Part shown: positions 25,069-38,060 of the stretch, one piece after another
Layout: each line of letters starts with the position of its first letter
Numbering within the stretch: the first letter of the stretch is position 1
Assembly (NCBI RefSeq): GCF_020921035.1
Contig: NC_063157.1
Coordinates: forward strand, 21,903,015 to 21,967,014
Source of the DNA: Rhodamnia argentea
Taxonomy: Eukaryota; Streptophyta; Magnoliopsida; Myrtales; Myrtaceae
Direction of reading: 5' to 3'
Length of the DNA: 64,000 nucleotides
Translations under genes and position numbers: made by a program
Notes under the pieces: generated by a model
Told to the model about the DNA's origin: nothing
The model's input: only the letters and a program-made list of their open reading frames with translations
Database searches by the model: none

Positions 25069-27006
25069 TTGTTGTAATGTGTCTCTGCAGCAAGGAGTAA
25101 AAAAAAAACCAAAACCATCTTGCCATGCGAGTTTCTTATACCTTTGTTCAAACTAACAGTATCATTTCAACTGAAGGTGATGAAAAATGATGAAAAGTTT
25201 AGAAATTTTGGACAAACATCAGTCATGTAATCAGAACAATGCATGATAGTGCTGGATTTAGTTCCTGGACTCTTTCCCGGCAAAATCTAAAAAGTACTCT
25301 GACCACTAACTTGGCAGAATTCTAGATCCAAGCAACACTGGAGCTGCATATTTTAAGGTACACTTGAATCCTTGAACTACAAGCCTAAAAAATTATGCCA
25401 TTGATATACGTAAGACAATAAGGATAGATCAACAAGCCATCTAAGCACCACGAAAAAAAGTATATCTGTTCATTTAAATAAAGCATATCAAACTCAACTT
25501 ATGGAAGTCTCTTACTTCCTCGGCATTTAAATAATTAAATGAACTCCCACCAGTCCATCTCAGAACACGTTTTACAAAAATTATGTGACTGTGATCGTAA
25601 AAGCAAAAAGAGAGGCACACAGCTACTACATACATGCACATGCTCAGGACCCTGCATTTTCATATGAGTAAAGATCAAGTAGAGGCCTCGGCCATAGAAA
25701 CAGGATTCTTCAATCAAGACAGATCAAGAACCAAGGCTCACGTTTGAATCTCGATTTTAAGCATCGCTATTTCCGCAGGTAATATCAATCACGAGATAGC
25801 ACAAACAAGACAGTCCACCACTTACCTCGACCTCGGGCAAGATTCAGCCACCGAAGGCTGCAGCGTCGTAATTGGCAGAATCTGCAAATCCCAATCCTTC
25901 TCAGCAGCTGGGAACTTACTCAAGAACTTGGAGTATGTGTCGTAGCTTGCTGCTGCCCCGATCAACCAGACCTTCCCCTTGTTCATCTCCAACAACCTCG
26001 TCAACCGGTCCACAACATAGCTCACCCCATCACCAATCAATGCCCTTAAATCACCAAAACTCACCACCACACCACTCCCCAGACACTGCCTTATCACACC
26101 ACCCACCTCCTCGAATCTCACATCCACATACCCTTTATCGAAACCCTCTCCGACGAACTTGGGAACATCGTTCTCAATGGAAACCACGGTCAGCCCAGAA
26201 ATCTCCTTAGGCAAAGACGACCCATCTTTTCTCTTATCAAGACATTCCACGAAGCTCTTGAGCGCTTCACAAGCGCATACGCCTACGAGCAGGGGATTCC
26301 TTCCCTTGGTCCTCACCATGACCTCCCCTATCCTCCGGACATTCTCGTCCCCGTCCGAGAACCCGGGGAAAACCGAGAAGGGGAAGTTGAAGGCGGGTCT
26401 GCTGGAAGCGGAACCAGGGCCCGAAGTCTCGCTCAGGTTGCACAAGAAGAGAGGTGGTGGGGCTCTGGATCGAGGGTACCTGAAGAGATGAGGCAAGGGG
26501 CGGACGATGGCGAGCTTTATCTCGGAGCTCCGAAAGCCCGCTTCCCCGAAGACCCGGCTGACGACCGGGTCGTCGAGGATCGAGAGCATCAAGTGCTGGA
26601 GCTCGACCTTGACGGCGTTGATGGAGGACTGGTTGGAGAGCTGGTGGTAGAGGTGGAAGTTCTCGGGCTGACGGCGCTGGTTGGCCTGGGAGCGCTTAAT
26701 GGCGGCCATCAGCGAGTTGGACACGGGCGGGTCGTCGGTGGGCTGGCCCGAGGGGACACGGTCGAGGGAGACGCTGAGGCAGAGATCCAGGGCCTTGAAC
26801 TGGAGGCGCGGGGAGTAGGCGGAGTTGCGGGCGCGGGCGCAGGCCTCGCGAAGGGCGGAAGACGGGAGGGAGAGGAGGGCGGAGACGGCGTGGAGCGACG
26901 TGGTCTGCCCGTGGCCCCGGCGGCGGGCGACGCCCACGGCCTCGTCCAGCGCGTGGGCCGCCTCGGGGGTTAAGCATTGCCTGGCCACACCGACCGGCGT
27001 AGGCAT
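21808..27006 (-). CDS. SMXL6/7/8 (D53-like) strigolactone-signalling repressor
   Basis: Three exons on the minus strand, 27006-25826, 24216-23973, 23706-21808, giving 1107 residues. It starts [20 protein letters not shown], the family's double Clp-N repeat, and resembles HSP101 overall without being an active disaggregase. Exon 2 carries SFVPFGGFF. The second ATPase-like region holds KYRGKTVVD (RGKT at 797-800) and a Walker B-like [12 protein letters not shown]. An EAR motif LDLNL lies at 956-960. Family knowledge: strigolactone makes D14 and MAX2/D3 ubiquitinate these proteins through the RGKT loop; before that they repress shoot-branching genes via TOPLESS, bound by the EAR motif, in the nucleus. 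RGKT plus LDLNL separates this protein from SMAX1/SMXL2 and from the degron-less SMXL3/4/5. It is longer than the Arabidopsis members (about 920-1000). Confidence 0.95.
25037..25064 (+). repeat. (CA)n microsatellite in the first SMXL intron
   Basis: About fourteen CA units in the 1.6-kb first intron of the SMXL gene. Confidence 0.9.
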
Positions 27007-27023
27007 CGCCGGCGACCAGCAAC

Positions 27024-27057
27024 CAAAAAAAAAAAAAAAGAAGAAGAAGAAGAAGGA
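27024..27057 (-). repeat. PolyA/AAG tract in the SMXL leader
   Basis: An A run followed by AAG units on the plus strand; on the coding strand it is a pyrimidine tract of TTC/CTT repeats about 20 bp before the start codon. Confidence 0.8.
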
Positions 27058-27299
27058 GAAGAAATTAAAAAGAAATTAGATTGGAAAACTATATACAAAA
27101 CGTGGAAAGGGGATGATGATATGATATGAAGGGAACTCTCGGTATTTAATAATCGAGCCCCCCAAAAATCCAAAAATTCTTGGCTTTTTCTTTCCTTTTT
27201 TTCGGGGGTTGGGGAGCTGAGAGTTCGGGTTCGTGTTTTTATGGGGGAAAATTTTAGAAAAAATGGAAAAAAACAAATTTTGGGCATAAATGTTCGTTT

Positions 27300-30200
27300 G
27301 CTCAGGCGAGGCGAGTATTAATTATTTATTAGCGGGTCGTGGGTTGGGGGGGGTGTTGCCGGGAGGAAGGAGATGGCTTTTTGGTGATTGTTGAGTGGGG
27401 AGGGCGACGGTGTGGCGCGGGGCCCGCCTCATCTCGTGGGCCCAGCCCACATCATATGACTCAGGCACAGCCGTGTAAGGACAAGCGGTTCCATGTTCCA
27501 TACAGGGCCCCCCCACCACTCCAAATCTACGCTTCGATACAGGCTCCTTGTCTTTCGGAAAGGTGAAATCTACCGTGCCGGAACCTGTTAGCCTGCTCTG
27601 TCTGTCTTGCAATCCGTTGAGCACGACTCGTGTTTAGACACGCGAATGAATATGAAACAATAACAAAGCGAAAAATCTCGGACATAGATGTCGCCGGAAA
27701 TGAAAATTGAGAATAGTGATTTCATATTACGCACTTTCCATCGGACATCATAGACTACCACGGGATCGCGTGGATACTTATAAAAAACAAAAACAAAAAC
27801 AAAAAACTTGTTATGGGTTTCGAGTTTCGGGTTCCACGTACTTGGAACTCGGAATCTACCCGTCGGAATAAGTTTTCGATTTTTTGAACCTAGAACCCGA
27901 TTGGTTTTCTACTGGTCCGGTTTGAGACTACAAGATCTACCGTGAAACCGTGCTCACATCTAGTCAAATACCGTGGAGATCTTGCACGCAACAAAGTGGT
28001 CACACGTGCCGTACCCGACCAATAAAAAAAAAATCACGAGAGGTTCCGCATTCATTCGACAACAAAAATTGATCGGGATGCACGTCACGCTACACGGCGA
28101 AATCTTTTTTTTTTTTTTTCTCAAAACGAGGAAGTGGAAGGAAATAGTAATATGCGGAGAATTCTCTAGAGAGTACCGAAAACATTGTGTGGAATTTCGG
28201 TTAAACAATCGGTAAAATCGATACCTAATACGGTCGACTTATTTAAAAAATACGATAAACTCTCACGCGTCGCTTTATTTATAGAATTTCCAGTAAAGAA
28301 GTAAGCACGATTGATTTCTGAAATGACCGGCTTATTTAAATAACCCATTAGTTTTTCAGTGACTCGAAATCGTACACGATTAAAAAAACAAGAAGAAGAA
28401 GAAGAAGAGCAAGCCGGTGACATATCGACGACGCAAATCAATGCGGAACTAATTTGTCAATCGAGAATCTCCGATCTATCTTCCTATCGGTATTCGACTC
28501 CTTGCTCACGAGGCCACTCGAATCGATCCGTTATTCAAAATTAAACTATTTTTTTCCCCCAATGAAATCTCGTTAAATTTATAGGACAAAAGCTTCGCCT
28601 TCTAATCCCAGGTAGTAAATATTGTAATGCATGCTTTCACATTTATTTTATTTAATTGTATTATTATTATTTTTATTTTATTTTAAAGTTTGGGATAGAA
28701 TGGGTGGTGAATAGAGAGTATAGATTCTACCATATCTCAAGATCTTTCTGTGCACATCATCATCACATTGCTTTTTTCCGGAGAGAATGAGAGGGATGAG
28801 GAGATGCTGCGTCCACTTAAACTTTTGAGTGGGCCCACTCCCCACCCCCAATTAGTGCCCCTTTCTGCTGACGTGTAATTTCATCGAGTAACCATAGTCC
28901 CACCAGAAAAAATAAAATACATGCCCACGCATTTTCTCCCATTTACTTCGTCCTAACTTTCTTCGGCTCTGTTTACCATCAACATTTCAGGCTTCATTTT
29001 AGAGTAGCACCACGTATCACGAGTTCCACCTGTTTAATGTGTTTTTCGCATGCGCTAAATCCGCACGTTAATTCTCGACCAGTTAAGTAAATCGCGAGGC
29101 CGGCGAAAAGAGCACGAGCCACCGGGAATCTGCTGTGTCGAGAGGAGATTCGGTTGAATCAAAGGGCATAGAAAGAGAAGAAAAGAAAAGGAAAAAAAAA
29201 AAAGTGTTTTCGGATCTTTCGCTCGATTTGATTGCGATGAGTGAATATTTTACGATCAAATAATACGCCAAAAAGTCGGCTTTTGCACCTTTGTTAAGCC
29301 CCCGAAGACTCTCTTTCCGCGGCCAAAAAGGGAGAGTGAATACCTTCAAAAAGGGACAAATCAAAAAGAAGATAAAAAAGAAGGGGTTCCCAAGAATCTT
29401 TACCAACGTTTCGACGCAAAGACATCCCCCAACTCGCGAGCAAAGTAGTACTCGGGTGTGTCCGGCTCACGCAAAGCGCGGGTAACGATTCACCGTCAGA
29501 TCGTGCGGATCCCCACCCAATCGAACGGTGCACGAGAGTTGGGCCCACATGAAACGGGACCCCCAAGCCGGGGCGAGTCCCGTCGGGTCGAGTTGGCTGA
29601 GTCAGCGGGCGAGTTCACCCACGGGGTGCCGTTTCTAATCTTTTGTAAAGGTTGAGAGGGACAAGAGGGGAGAGAGTCACCCTACACCCACCGCCACCAC
29701 CACAAACGTATCCCTCATCATCATCTCTATCGCACCACACCACAACACAACACAAAAAACTCCAGATTGCGACAGCAGTTGGGGAGAGCCACCTAGGCCC
29801 AAAAAACCAAAAAGCAAAAAAATAAAAATAAAAAAAAATTCGTAGACCGCATCCACACCGCGACATGCAACCGACCGGTTTTCATCCTCGCAACCCGATC
29901 AAGTACCCCGCAGGTTAAAAATTTATTCGATCAGACTCGTGTTGAAGACACGTATCAGCATGACACGTGATATAAATTTCCCGATTCGTATCGGGTCGAG
30001 ATGGGCCCCCCAACCAATCAAAGGTTTTATTTTCGAGCATCCACTCTCTCTCTCTCTCTAGAAGCCAAGGGACACGCCGAGGCGTCAAAAAAGGTAGTGA
30101 TTTGATGTGTTCTTTGTTGGTTACCTCCCTTTGTTCGCTTTGGCAACCTTTTCAGCTGCTTTTTCCCCCACCTTCGCCCACCCCGAAAACAAATACCAAG

Positions 30201-31160
30201 CGACTGTCCTCAGATATTGCCTTTCCCAGCAAAAATTGAAAGATCGCCTCCCCACCACCACCCTCACCACCATAAAAAAAACAGTTGACTCGACCGAGTC
30301 AGAAGAACTCAGCTTTTTGGCGAAATAATCGTATCTGCTAAAAAGCTATTACGGCTCTGATTCATAAAGGCTCGTTCGAAATTATGATATACGTACGAAT
30401 TATATTAGAGAAGCTTCACATTAAATAATTGATATAATGTGAAACAGCTAATATATCATGATTGGTTCATAACTCATTGACTTTTAAGTTTTTGAGTGAA
30501 TGGAAATTCAATTGTATATATTGATAGGCTCAGTACCTGCACTCAATATATATATTGATCCATACTAGGGTTCTAATCGGAGTCGAGTCGATAAGATTGA
30601 ACTCGATAAGATATTCGAGTAGCTCGAATTCAAGTTCGGTTTAAAATTAGATGAATCCAAGTCGGGGACCCAAATCGACACGGAGCGTCACCAAGTTGCC
30701 GTGTTAGCTTGGGGAACAAGCACACCCTAGGGCCGAGTCAGATCGCACGGGGAGGGAGAGGGACCAGAGGGTGGTCTCTGGAGGGAGGTGGGCACGTGCG
30801 AGGGTCTCTGTCCGCACAAGATCACACGGTTTGGGATGTAGGAAAGACGGAAAGATAAGGGCATGAGCAGGAACGAGGGAACAGCCTAAAATTGGAAGGT
30901 GGGGGGTGGTGGTGGTGGCGGGGGTTTGGTCTCGATGAATCGCCATAGCGGCACTCGTCGCTTTCGAACGTGCAATTCCTAGTGCTGCGTTGCCCTCTCG
31001 AACGGCCAAAGGGACACCCTGTCCAAACACCGTAGAAAGATGACAAGGATAGGCAAGAAAGAGAGGAAAAGAAGAGATTGGGCTGGGGAATCCGCCCGCC
31101 TATTGCAATTTGCCACTTGATTAGTGTCCTTCGTAGCGATTCCTTAGACCACGGGGCACC
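27300..31160. other. SMXL upstream region and gene-poor DNA
   Basis: Contains the SMXL promoter side and AT-rich sequence with GC-rich patches (27340-27600, 29440-29700, 30700-31050). 27800-27960 has a repeat-like run of GGGTTCC/GGAACTCGG words. The open frames found are short, overlap on both strands and lack family motifs. No gene called. Confidence 0.5.
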
Positions 31161-31164
31161 TGAA

Positions 31165-31700
31165 TAAGGAGATAATTACAAAAAAAAAAAAAAAAGTCTT
31201 AAACATGTTGCATTTGTGATAATTTGATCCTAAACTTTTTAGTTTGACTAATTTAATCATAAACATTTTGTCAATTTATCGATGTAGTCGTTGACAATGA
31301 TAACTTTCACAATTTTATTTTTCTTTCTCCTTTTTTTGTTTTCCTTCTTCTCCCTCCGCAATTGCCGGCCTTCTCAATCGCCGGGGATCGCCGAAAGGTC
31401 GCCCCTCGTCGGCATCCGGCAAGGCTCAACAAAGGTCGCCCCACGTCGGTGGGTGAGGATGAGCCTTGCTCTTGCTGGCTCTTGCTCGTGGCTAGTTGCT
31501 AGCCATCGAGAAGGCCAACAATCACAGAGGAAGAAGGGAAAAAAAAAAAAACAAAAGAACTATGAAAAATTACAAATTATCCATTCAGCGCCTATATTGT
31601 CATGTAGAATGATTAACGTCCACGCCAGCAATTTCTGATCAAAATTAGATGGATAGACTATTTTGGCAAGTTTTCAAAAGTAAGACGATATTATTGAATT
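31165..31700. mobile_element. Foldback element with GC-rich core, copy 1 (degraded)
   Basis: The left arm (ATTACAAAAAA, then GTCTTAAACATGTTGCATTT) and right arm (31560-31690) are diverged inverted copies. The core contains a GC-rich near-palindrome flanked by GGCCTTCTCAATCGCC and GCCATCGAGAAGGCC. The right end is not clear. Confidence 0.55.
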
Positions 31701-34570
31701 GCATTCAATGTTGGCTAAGAATTCGACATGACGTTGCTCTCTATCTATGCAGTTTGTAATGTTGTGCCGATCTTAGTATATCTGACATTATATAATTATC
31801 AGAAAGCAAAAAGAAAAAAAAAAAAAAAAGGGGTGTACTTCTCGGGTTTTAATGGAACTAGGGTTGCATGTATCGGGGCTACATGAACAATGACTCGTAA
31901 TTGTGAGGTAGCCCCACTTTAGGGTCAAAGGCTTCAAAACTAAGCTCGATTGTTTCGCAAAAAATATAATAATTTAATAAAACAAAATCTTAAAGCCAAT
32001 CGCTTCGATCGCTCGAAATAATTAGTTAATAAAAAAATATTTTCATTACCAACAATAATTTATGCTCGAACAATTTTCGTGGACGACGAGAGTATATCGT
32101 ATTCGTTCATTTTCGTAAGCGATATAAGGATATCGATTCTAGCAAAATGTTTTCAAAATCGTTCATTTCCTGCTGAACAAGCGGAGATACGATGAAGTAC
32201 GAAGGGGAAAAGAGAAAGGAAAAAAAAAAAGGAAAAATTATATGGCTTAAAATGCAAATCTATGTCAATATCATATCGGATATATATTCCCGAGGATCGT
32301 TCTTGTCACTTGCAATGCTTCCATATTCTTTACAACATCTAGGTCTTATAATTCTTCCTTTACATTAAACCTTTTTTTTTTTGTTTTTTGCCATCTAATT
32401 GTTTCTAGAGGATGCATGACATGATCGATTCCGAGAAGCTGATTCCTTCAAAAAAAAAAAAAAAAAGGTAGTAGAGAGTTCCATCGTTTTGAAAGGGAAA
32501 AAGGCGACGAAGGTTCTTGAGCTTTTTTCAAAATTTCTAATTGGGTCTCGGGACTTTTTTATTTTTTTATTTGCAATCGAGTCCTTAAACTTAAAGTACG
32601 TCCTTCCGTCGAAATAAAAAAAAACAGTGGAAATATTGATGTGGAATGACATGCAAGCATCACGTCAATGCTGATGGGATAAAGTGGTGTTTACAACTAA
32701 TTTTTAGTTGTTAACTAGATAAAGTATCGGTAAATTTTAGATACATAAAAAAGAATCAAACCCTAAGAGAGAGAGACTTCCACACTTATACATCGACCCA
32801 CATACTTCCATTTATTCTAAGTGGGACAAGACGCTTCATAGTTTATTATACACACAAAAACTATCGATAATATTTGTCGAGACCGAAACATGTCCGCTTA
32901 TTAATCGGTTTTCGTACAAGCTGTTAGCAAAGCATGCTTTCCTCGGTTAATAGTCCCCCCCAAGGAAGAAAAAATAAAAAAAAGTGAGGAAATTGAAAGC
33001 TTCGGAGCAAGTTGAACGAGCGAGTCAGATCAAAGAGATCTACCATATCTGAAGGATGCTCTCGGAGATAAATTCAATTGTGAAGTAGGGGGACCATATC
33101 CGATGCCCAATTGCGTCTCCTCGTGGGGGGGGTCTCTCCCCGAGGCGGAATTTTTCAATTGGAGAGTCGCTTTTTTCCGGGGGCAACGATTTTCAACATT
33201 CCTCTCACTTTAAAGTTTGAAATTTTTTTTCACGGCTAACATAATATCGTGTATGGACACACACGTAAGAAGGGGTTTTTGATGGGATTTGACTTCTTTC
33301 TTTAATGGGCCATCTCTCAAATGCGCATGAACCCTTTAGTCAACCTACTTTCTTCACATTATTTTGCATCTTGCTTTCCCATCACCAAGCGGGTCTTCCT
33401 AAGCTTTGAGTGATGATATCGGATGATGTTACCTAGCGCCACAAGTGCCAAATTGGTCTAATCATTTTAAAATTAGAAAAGTTGGAAGTCCTAAGCGTCT
33501 CGACTCGACCATCGTCGGGAGGAACTTGGGATAAAAGATGCCTCCCGTAATAATGGTATCCGCCTTCGGGTGGCAAATTATAATACGACAAAGTTCGATG
33601 CATGCATGGTGTTCATAGAGTGTCCATAGACTTTTTATACAAGGCCGATGTATTGGTATGTGTAGATTCGTATACTTTGGTAATGGCCGTTGACAATGCT
33701 AGCTCGAAAATGACACGGCTTCCACGGCTTTTGTGCAAATACTTGGGAACAAGGGGAGCCATCGCTACATGTTACAACTAGGGAGGATGCTCCTTGCAGG
33801 AACATTTGTACGAGAATCCCACTTGATGCCAAAAACGTTTAGTCTTTTCACTATCAAAAAGAAAAAAATTCCTCCCAATTCGACGAAACACCGATGGTTT
33901 GCCCTTGCCATCGGGGCATAGATGCCAATGCCATCGGCTAAAAGCAACCCAAAATACGATCGGTGTTCGTCACTCCTTTTTCATTAATTGTTAGGACATT
34001 CCCCCTTAAAACATGGGCAATTAGGCAACAAAACGTAATTAGACGATGATAATATCAATACTAATCAGAAAAATGACAAAAGAGCAAAAGGGTCGGTCCA
34101 TTTATGGACCAACAACTTGTCCTAATATCAACATTCGGAAACCATGACAAAGGGGCCAAAAAAAAAAGAAAAAAAAAACAAAGAGGAAGAAGATAAATGA
34201 ATAAACGGAAGAAGTCGCGGCTTCCAGGTGGCCAGCTCTCGTGGCCAAAAGGATATATTCAATATCTCCATCACTTGCTCTCTGAAAACTGCTCCTCACC
34301 ACCGTGGATAGCCGACATATATGCTTGTCACCAAAAAGGGTGGTCGGACATGACTTCACTCCTTGCCGTTTACTTTTCAACATGCCTCAATTAATTAATT
34401 AGTGTCGCTCTAATCCGTCCTTTCGTGTCTTTTAGGGGTCCATTGTCGTGTCCGGGAGTATGCGATTCCGGTATTCTTGAATTATTTAGTTCTGTTAGTC
34501 ATAATCCCAATTATGTGTCCTACAAATCAGGTTCTTGAACTTGGATGCACGTGAATGTGGTTGGAAGGAA
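31701..34570. other. Gene-poor AT-rich DNA
   Basis: Short A runs, no open frame with recognisable features, no clear repeat structure beyond simple sequence. I see nothing that supports a gene. Confidence 0.5.
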
Positions 34571-34580
34571 CACGATACTT

Positions 34581-35346
34581 GCGCGGAAATTACTAAAAAA
34601 ATTCCTAAATATATTTTTATTTTTCTAAATTTATTATACTTGTGTCGATTCGATCGTAAACTTTTTGAGAACTTGTCAATGTAGTCCATCCGGTCAATTT
34701 TGACCGAAAATATTTGATGTGGATTCCGATTATCGCATGTGGCATGACTAGCGCCAACGTTGACAATTTTTCTTTTTTGTATTTTTTCTTCTTCTTCTTT
34801 TATTCTTTCCTTGTCGGTTGCCGAGCCTCGGTGATGGTTGACGATTGACCAAAGGGGATGATTGGTGAAGGTCACCCTTGCTGAGATCCGGCAAGAGGCC
34901 GGCGAGGGCTATCCTCGCCAAATTTAGTGAGGGTGAGCCTTAGCCAAGGCTCACGAGGTCACCCCTTACCCGATCCTAACAAGGGTGACCTCTCTTGAGG
35001 CCAGCGAAGGAGACCCTTTGCCAATTGTCGCCTTTGGCCAATCGCTGGCCATCGCCGAGGCCAGGAAATCGGCAGAGAAAGAATGCAAAAGAAGAAGAAG
35101 AAGAAATAACTAAAAGTACTAAAAAAGTTGAGGAAAGATAATAATAAAATTTATAAATTGTCTATGTCAACATCGGTCATGCCACATAGTACGATTGGCG
35201 CCGACGTTAGCGATTTTGTAGTCGAAATTGGTCAAATGGACTATATTAGTAAATTTTCGGAAGGTTTATGACTCAATTAACCGAATTAAAAGATTTAAGA
35301 CTGAATTAGCATAAGTATGATAAGTTTAACACTTGGTAATTCCCCT
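34581..35346. mobile_element. Foldback element with GC-rich core, copy 2
   Basis: Inverted arms of about 190 bp: left 34581-34770 (GCGCGGAAATTAC, GTAGTCCATCCGGTCAATTT, GTGGCATGAC), right 35150-35346 (GTCATGCCACATAG, AAATTGGTCAAATGGACTAT, GGTAATTCCCC). The core (34800-35080) is GC-rich with repeated AGCCTCGG/GAGGCC words. The flanks share GATACTT (34574-34580 and 35347-35353), a candidate 7-bp target-site duplication. No transposase is encoded. Confidence 0.7.
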
Positions 35347-35930
35347 TGATACTTATTGTATTATTAGGTACAAACCATGCTGTGTCTGTAGCTAAAAGTT
35401 TCAAACTTCAAGATGAAATAGGTCTCGAGTTTGATTTCTCACGCTCCTTCGCCTTTGGTGAATTCCCGTTTCGTGGAGTCCTTTCGATGACGATCTCCTC
35501 TTCCTCTTCCAATTTCCTCCTTCGCACGTTTCTTCAGCTGTCTTCGTATCGAAAGACGAAATTTTTGACTTCTTACGATGAAATACGCGGTGATAATTTT
35601 CACTTATGGGAATCCACGTGGATCCAATTGTCGCGGCAACATGCCCGACTTGCTTCCAATGATGGGTCAAGCACAAACGAAATTCCCCAATCTCGTGAAT
35701 TGCACGAATAACATAGAGCTTTAGATCCGAAAATAGTTTGAAATTTCAAAGAAGATTTGATCCCACCGTGTCTTCTCATGTGGACATATAATCAGACCGT
35801 TTCTTCTGATTATGTCGAACTCAATTATTGCATTCTCGGAATATGCGTCGGGGAAAATGCTTCAACATGTACAGTCTTGCACGATCCAATGCCCTTTATG
35901 GCCAGGCTTTTCTCAGACCATCTCTAATGC

Positions 35931-36360
35931 GGAATCACATTCTAAATCCATTCACGAGTGAAAAAGAAAATTACCGATCCGAGTGCGCTCTTAAAAGTAT
36001 TGGGATATGGTTTATACTCTTTAGCGATAGAAAAGCTTGTGGGTTTCATTTCACATAGAGCGGGTATGGGTATCAAGGGGCAGTGCCTCCTTGGACAGCA
36101 GAGTATTTTTACGATTTGAACCTATATTTTTCATTGGTAGTTTGGATTTGTGCTCATGAATAGCTATTGCTATATATATATTTTTTCGTTTTAATTGAGT
36201 GATGTAATGAAATGTGCGATGTGCTAATTATAGTGGAATCCTTTGTCGGATGTAGCTCTAATTTAAAAGTGAACTAAGATAAAATCTCGTGTCTCGATTT
36301 TTCTTTCTCGTTTTATGCTTTATTTCGTTGTGATTGTGTGCCAAATCATAACAAAAAGGC
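35931..36360 (+). repeat. Diverged duplicated segment, copy A
   Basis: Parts of this stretch recur 1.1-1.7 kb downstream in the same order: AATCACATTCTAAATCCATT (near 35933) and TATAGTGGAATCCTTTG followed by a TTTCTCTTTATGCTTTATTTCGTTGTGAT-like stretch (36230-36340). Function unknown; it could be a decayed gene 3' end or a transposon remnant. Confidence 0.6.
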
Positions 36361-36594
36361 TTAATGTAAAGCTAGATGTTAGGTTTGTGCAAGTTTTTCT
36401 GGTGTTTTCCTTCTACCGAGGAAGGAAAGAAAATATTTTATAGGAATTTGGGGGCCTTGAGTGCCGGCCTCGCAATTTCATAAAATAAGTCTCGTGATTT
36501 GCAACCTACTCTTTTGGGATTTGGGAGACAGGCAAAACCAACCCCAAATTGCAATGATCTTAGAATACTTCACAACCACAATGTCGACTAATTC

Positions 36595-36815
36595 TCTGAA
36601 AAACACTCAACTTTCGGTCCAGTCCAAATTTTTCTAAAACTTTTTTTTATCTTAAAAAACTAAACTTTAAGGCTAGTTCCAAATCCGCCCGAACTTTTTT
36701 TTTTTGGTCACAGAAAAATCCTCAATTTTAAGTTTAGTCCCAAATCTATCATGAATTTTATTTTATCTAAAAAATTCATCAACTTTCAATTTACTCTCAA
36801 ATCCACCCTCGTAAT
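36595..36815 (+). repeat. Degenerate tandem repeat, about 60-bp period
   Basis: About four imperfect units of the form AAAAA-CTCAACTTT-(A/C)GTCCAAAT-CC---GAACTTTTTT (CAACTTTCGGTCCAGTCC, AAACTTTAAGGCTAGTTCC, CAATTTTAAGTTTAGTCCC, CAACTTTCAATTTACTCTC). Plant genomes carry dispersed repeats of this style; the class is not identified. Confidence 0.55.
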
Positions 36816-37068
36816 CGAGTCCCAACTTAACATGTCATCCACATGAGGAAAGTAATGGGGTGTTAAATGAGGAAACGAGTGGCATTTCCACATCGATAAT
36901 AAATCCAGCCCAATAAAGAAATCATTCTAAGATATGAAAATTAGGAATGACAAACAATGATTTTTGGATGAAGGGCCAATGGGGGCAGATTTGATGTTAG
37001 AAAGAGCATAAAGTCGAGATTTTTTTTTTTTCAGAAATTGAAGCGCCACAATGTCCTCAGAATCACAT

Positions 37069-38060
37069 TCTAAATCCATCCACAAGGGAAAATAAAATCT
37101 GAGGAAGGAGAGAAATACAGAGATGGGCTATTTGGTGCAATGGAGATAGATTTCCATGAACGGATTCCCAATTTGTGACATGACCCAAATTTGACAGGCC
37201 AAGAAGAGAAAAAAGAAAGGAAGAGTGAATAACCAATGAGACAGAGACAAGACATGAACAGAAGAGCCCTTGACATGACACCCCACTTACCCAAAAACCA
37301 AGAGCACCCTAAAGAGGAAAACCACTGTGAACCCCTTATGACTTAGGGACGTGGGTTTGGTGCAGAGACGTGCATCCGCCAATGGCCGATCCACACGGCC
37401 GTGGAGGAATCTCCCCCGCCATCAACTTCACTTCCATATTTGGTACCACACTTTGTTCTAAGCACTGTCCTTTCTCTTTGCCCCCACCTCCACCCCTCCG
37501 TTACACTTTTGAAGACGTCTGTTTCAATCCCTCTTAAGCTTTGAAATCAACTCTGATGATAAATTTCGTTCGGAACACTAACACATTCCTCTTTCTGTCA
37601 TCATCCTGTGGGGTTCACCCTTGTTGTATGGAGGGAAGTAATGGAGCTACACTGCACCAGGTGTGCGCAAGAAAACCCTCCGAAATTCTGTTACGGGGAT
37701 ATAGTTCATACTTTTCATCAACAAAAAAGCACGGAGCCCCATCCCGCTCCTAGTGAGGGAGCATGAATCTGACCGGGGTTGCTCCCGAGACATTAGATAG
37801 CTTTTATAGTTTGAGCTAACATTTTATCAAGTGTTTGGACTTAAGCCGATGAATAGTAACTATTATTATTTTCTCTTTCGCTTGTAAGTGGCTGAATGGA
37901 ACAAAGAGGTGCGAAGTGCTGATTATGGTGGAATCCTTTGCTGCATGTAGTCATAATTTAATGGTGAACCATGATAAACGTTGTATATCAATTTCTCTTT
38001 CTTATTGCTTTTACGCTTCATTTTGTTGTGATCATGTGCGGAATCTTAGCGAGCCCTATC
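37069..38060 (+). repeat. Diverged duplicated segment, copy B
   Basis: Partner of the segment at 35931-36360: AATCACATTCTAAATCCATC near 37069, then TTATGGTGGAATCCTTTGC with a TTGCTTTTACGCTTCATTTTG-like stretch at 37920-38040. The copies have diverged and the spacing differs (about 270 versus 850 bp), so one or both have gained or lost DNA. Confidence 0.6.

Noticed and set aside
26488-26973. 161-codon open frame on the plus strand
   Set aside because: Shadow of the GC-rich first SMXL exon; composition is Gly/Val/Glu-biased and the minus frame is clearly the real gene.
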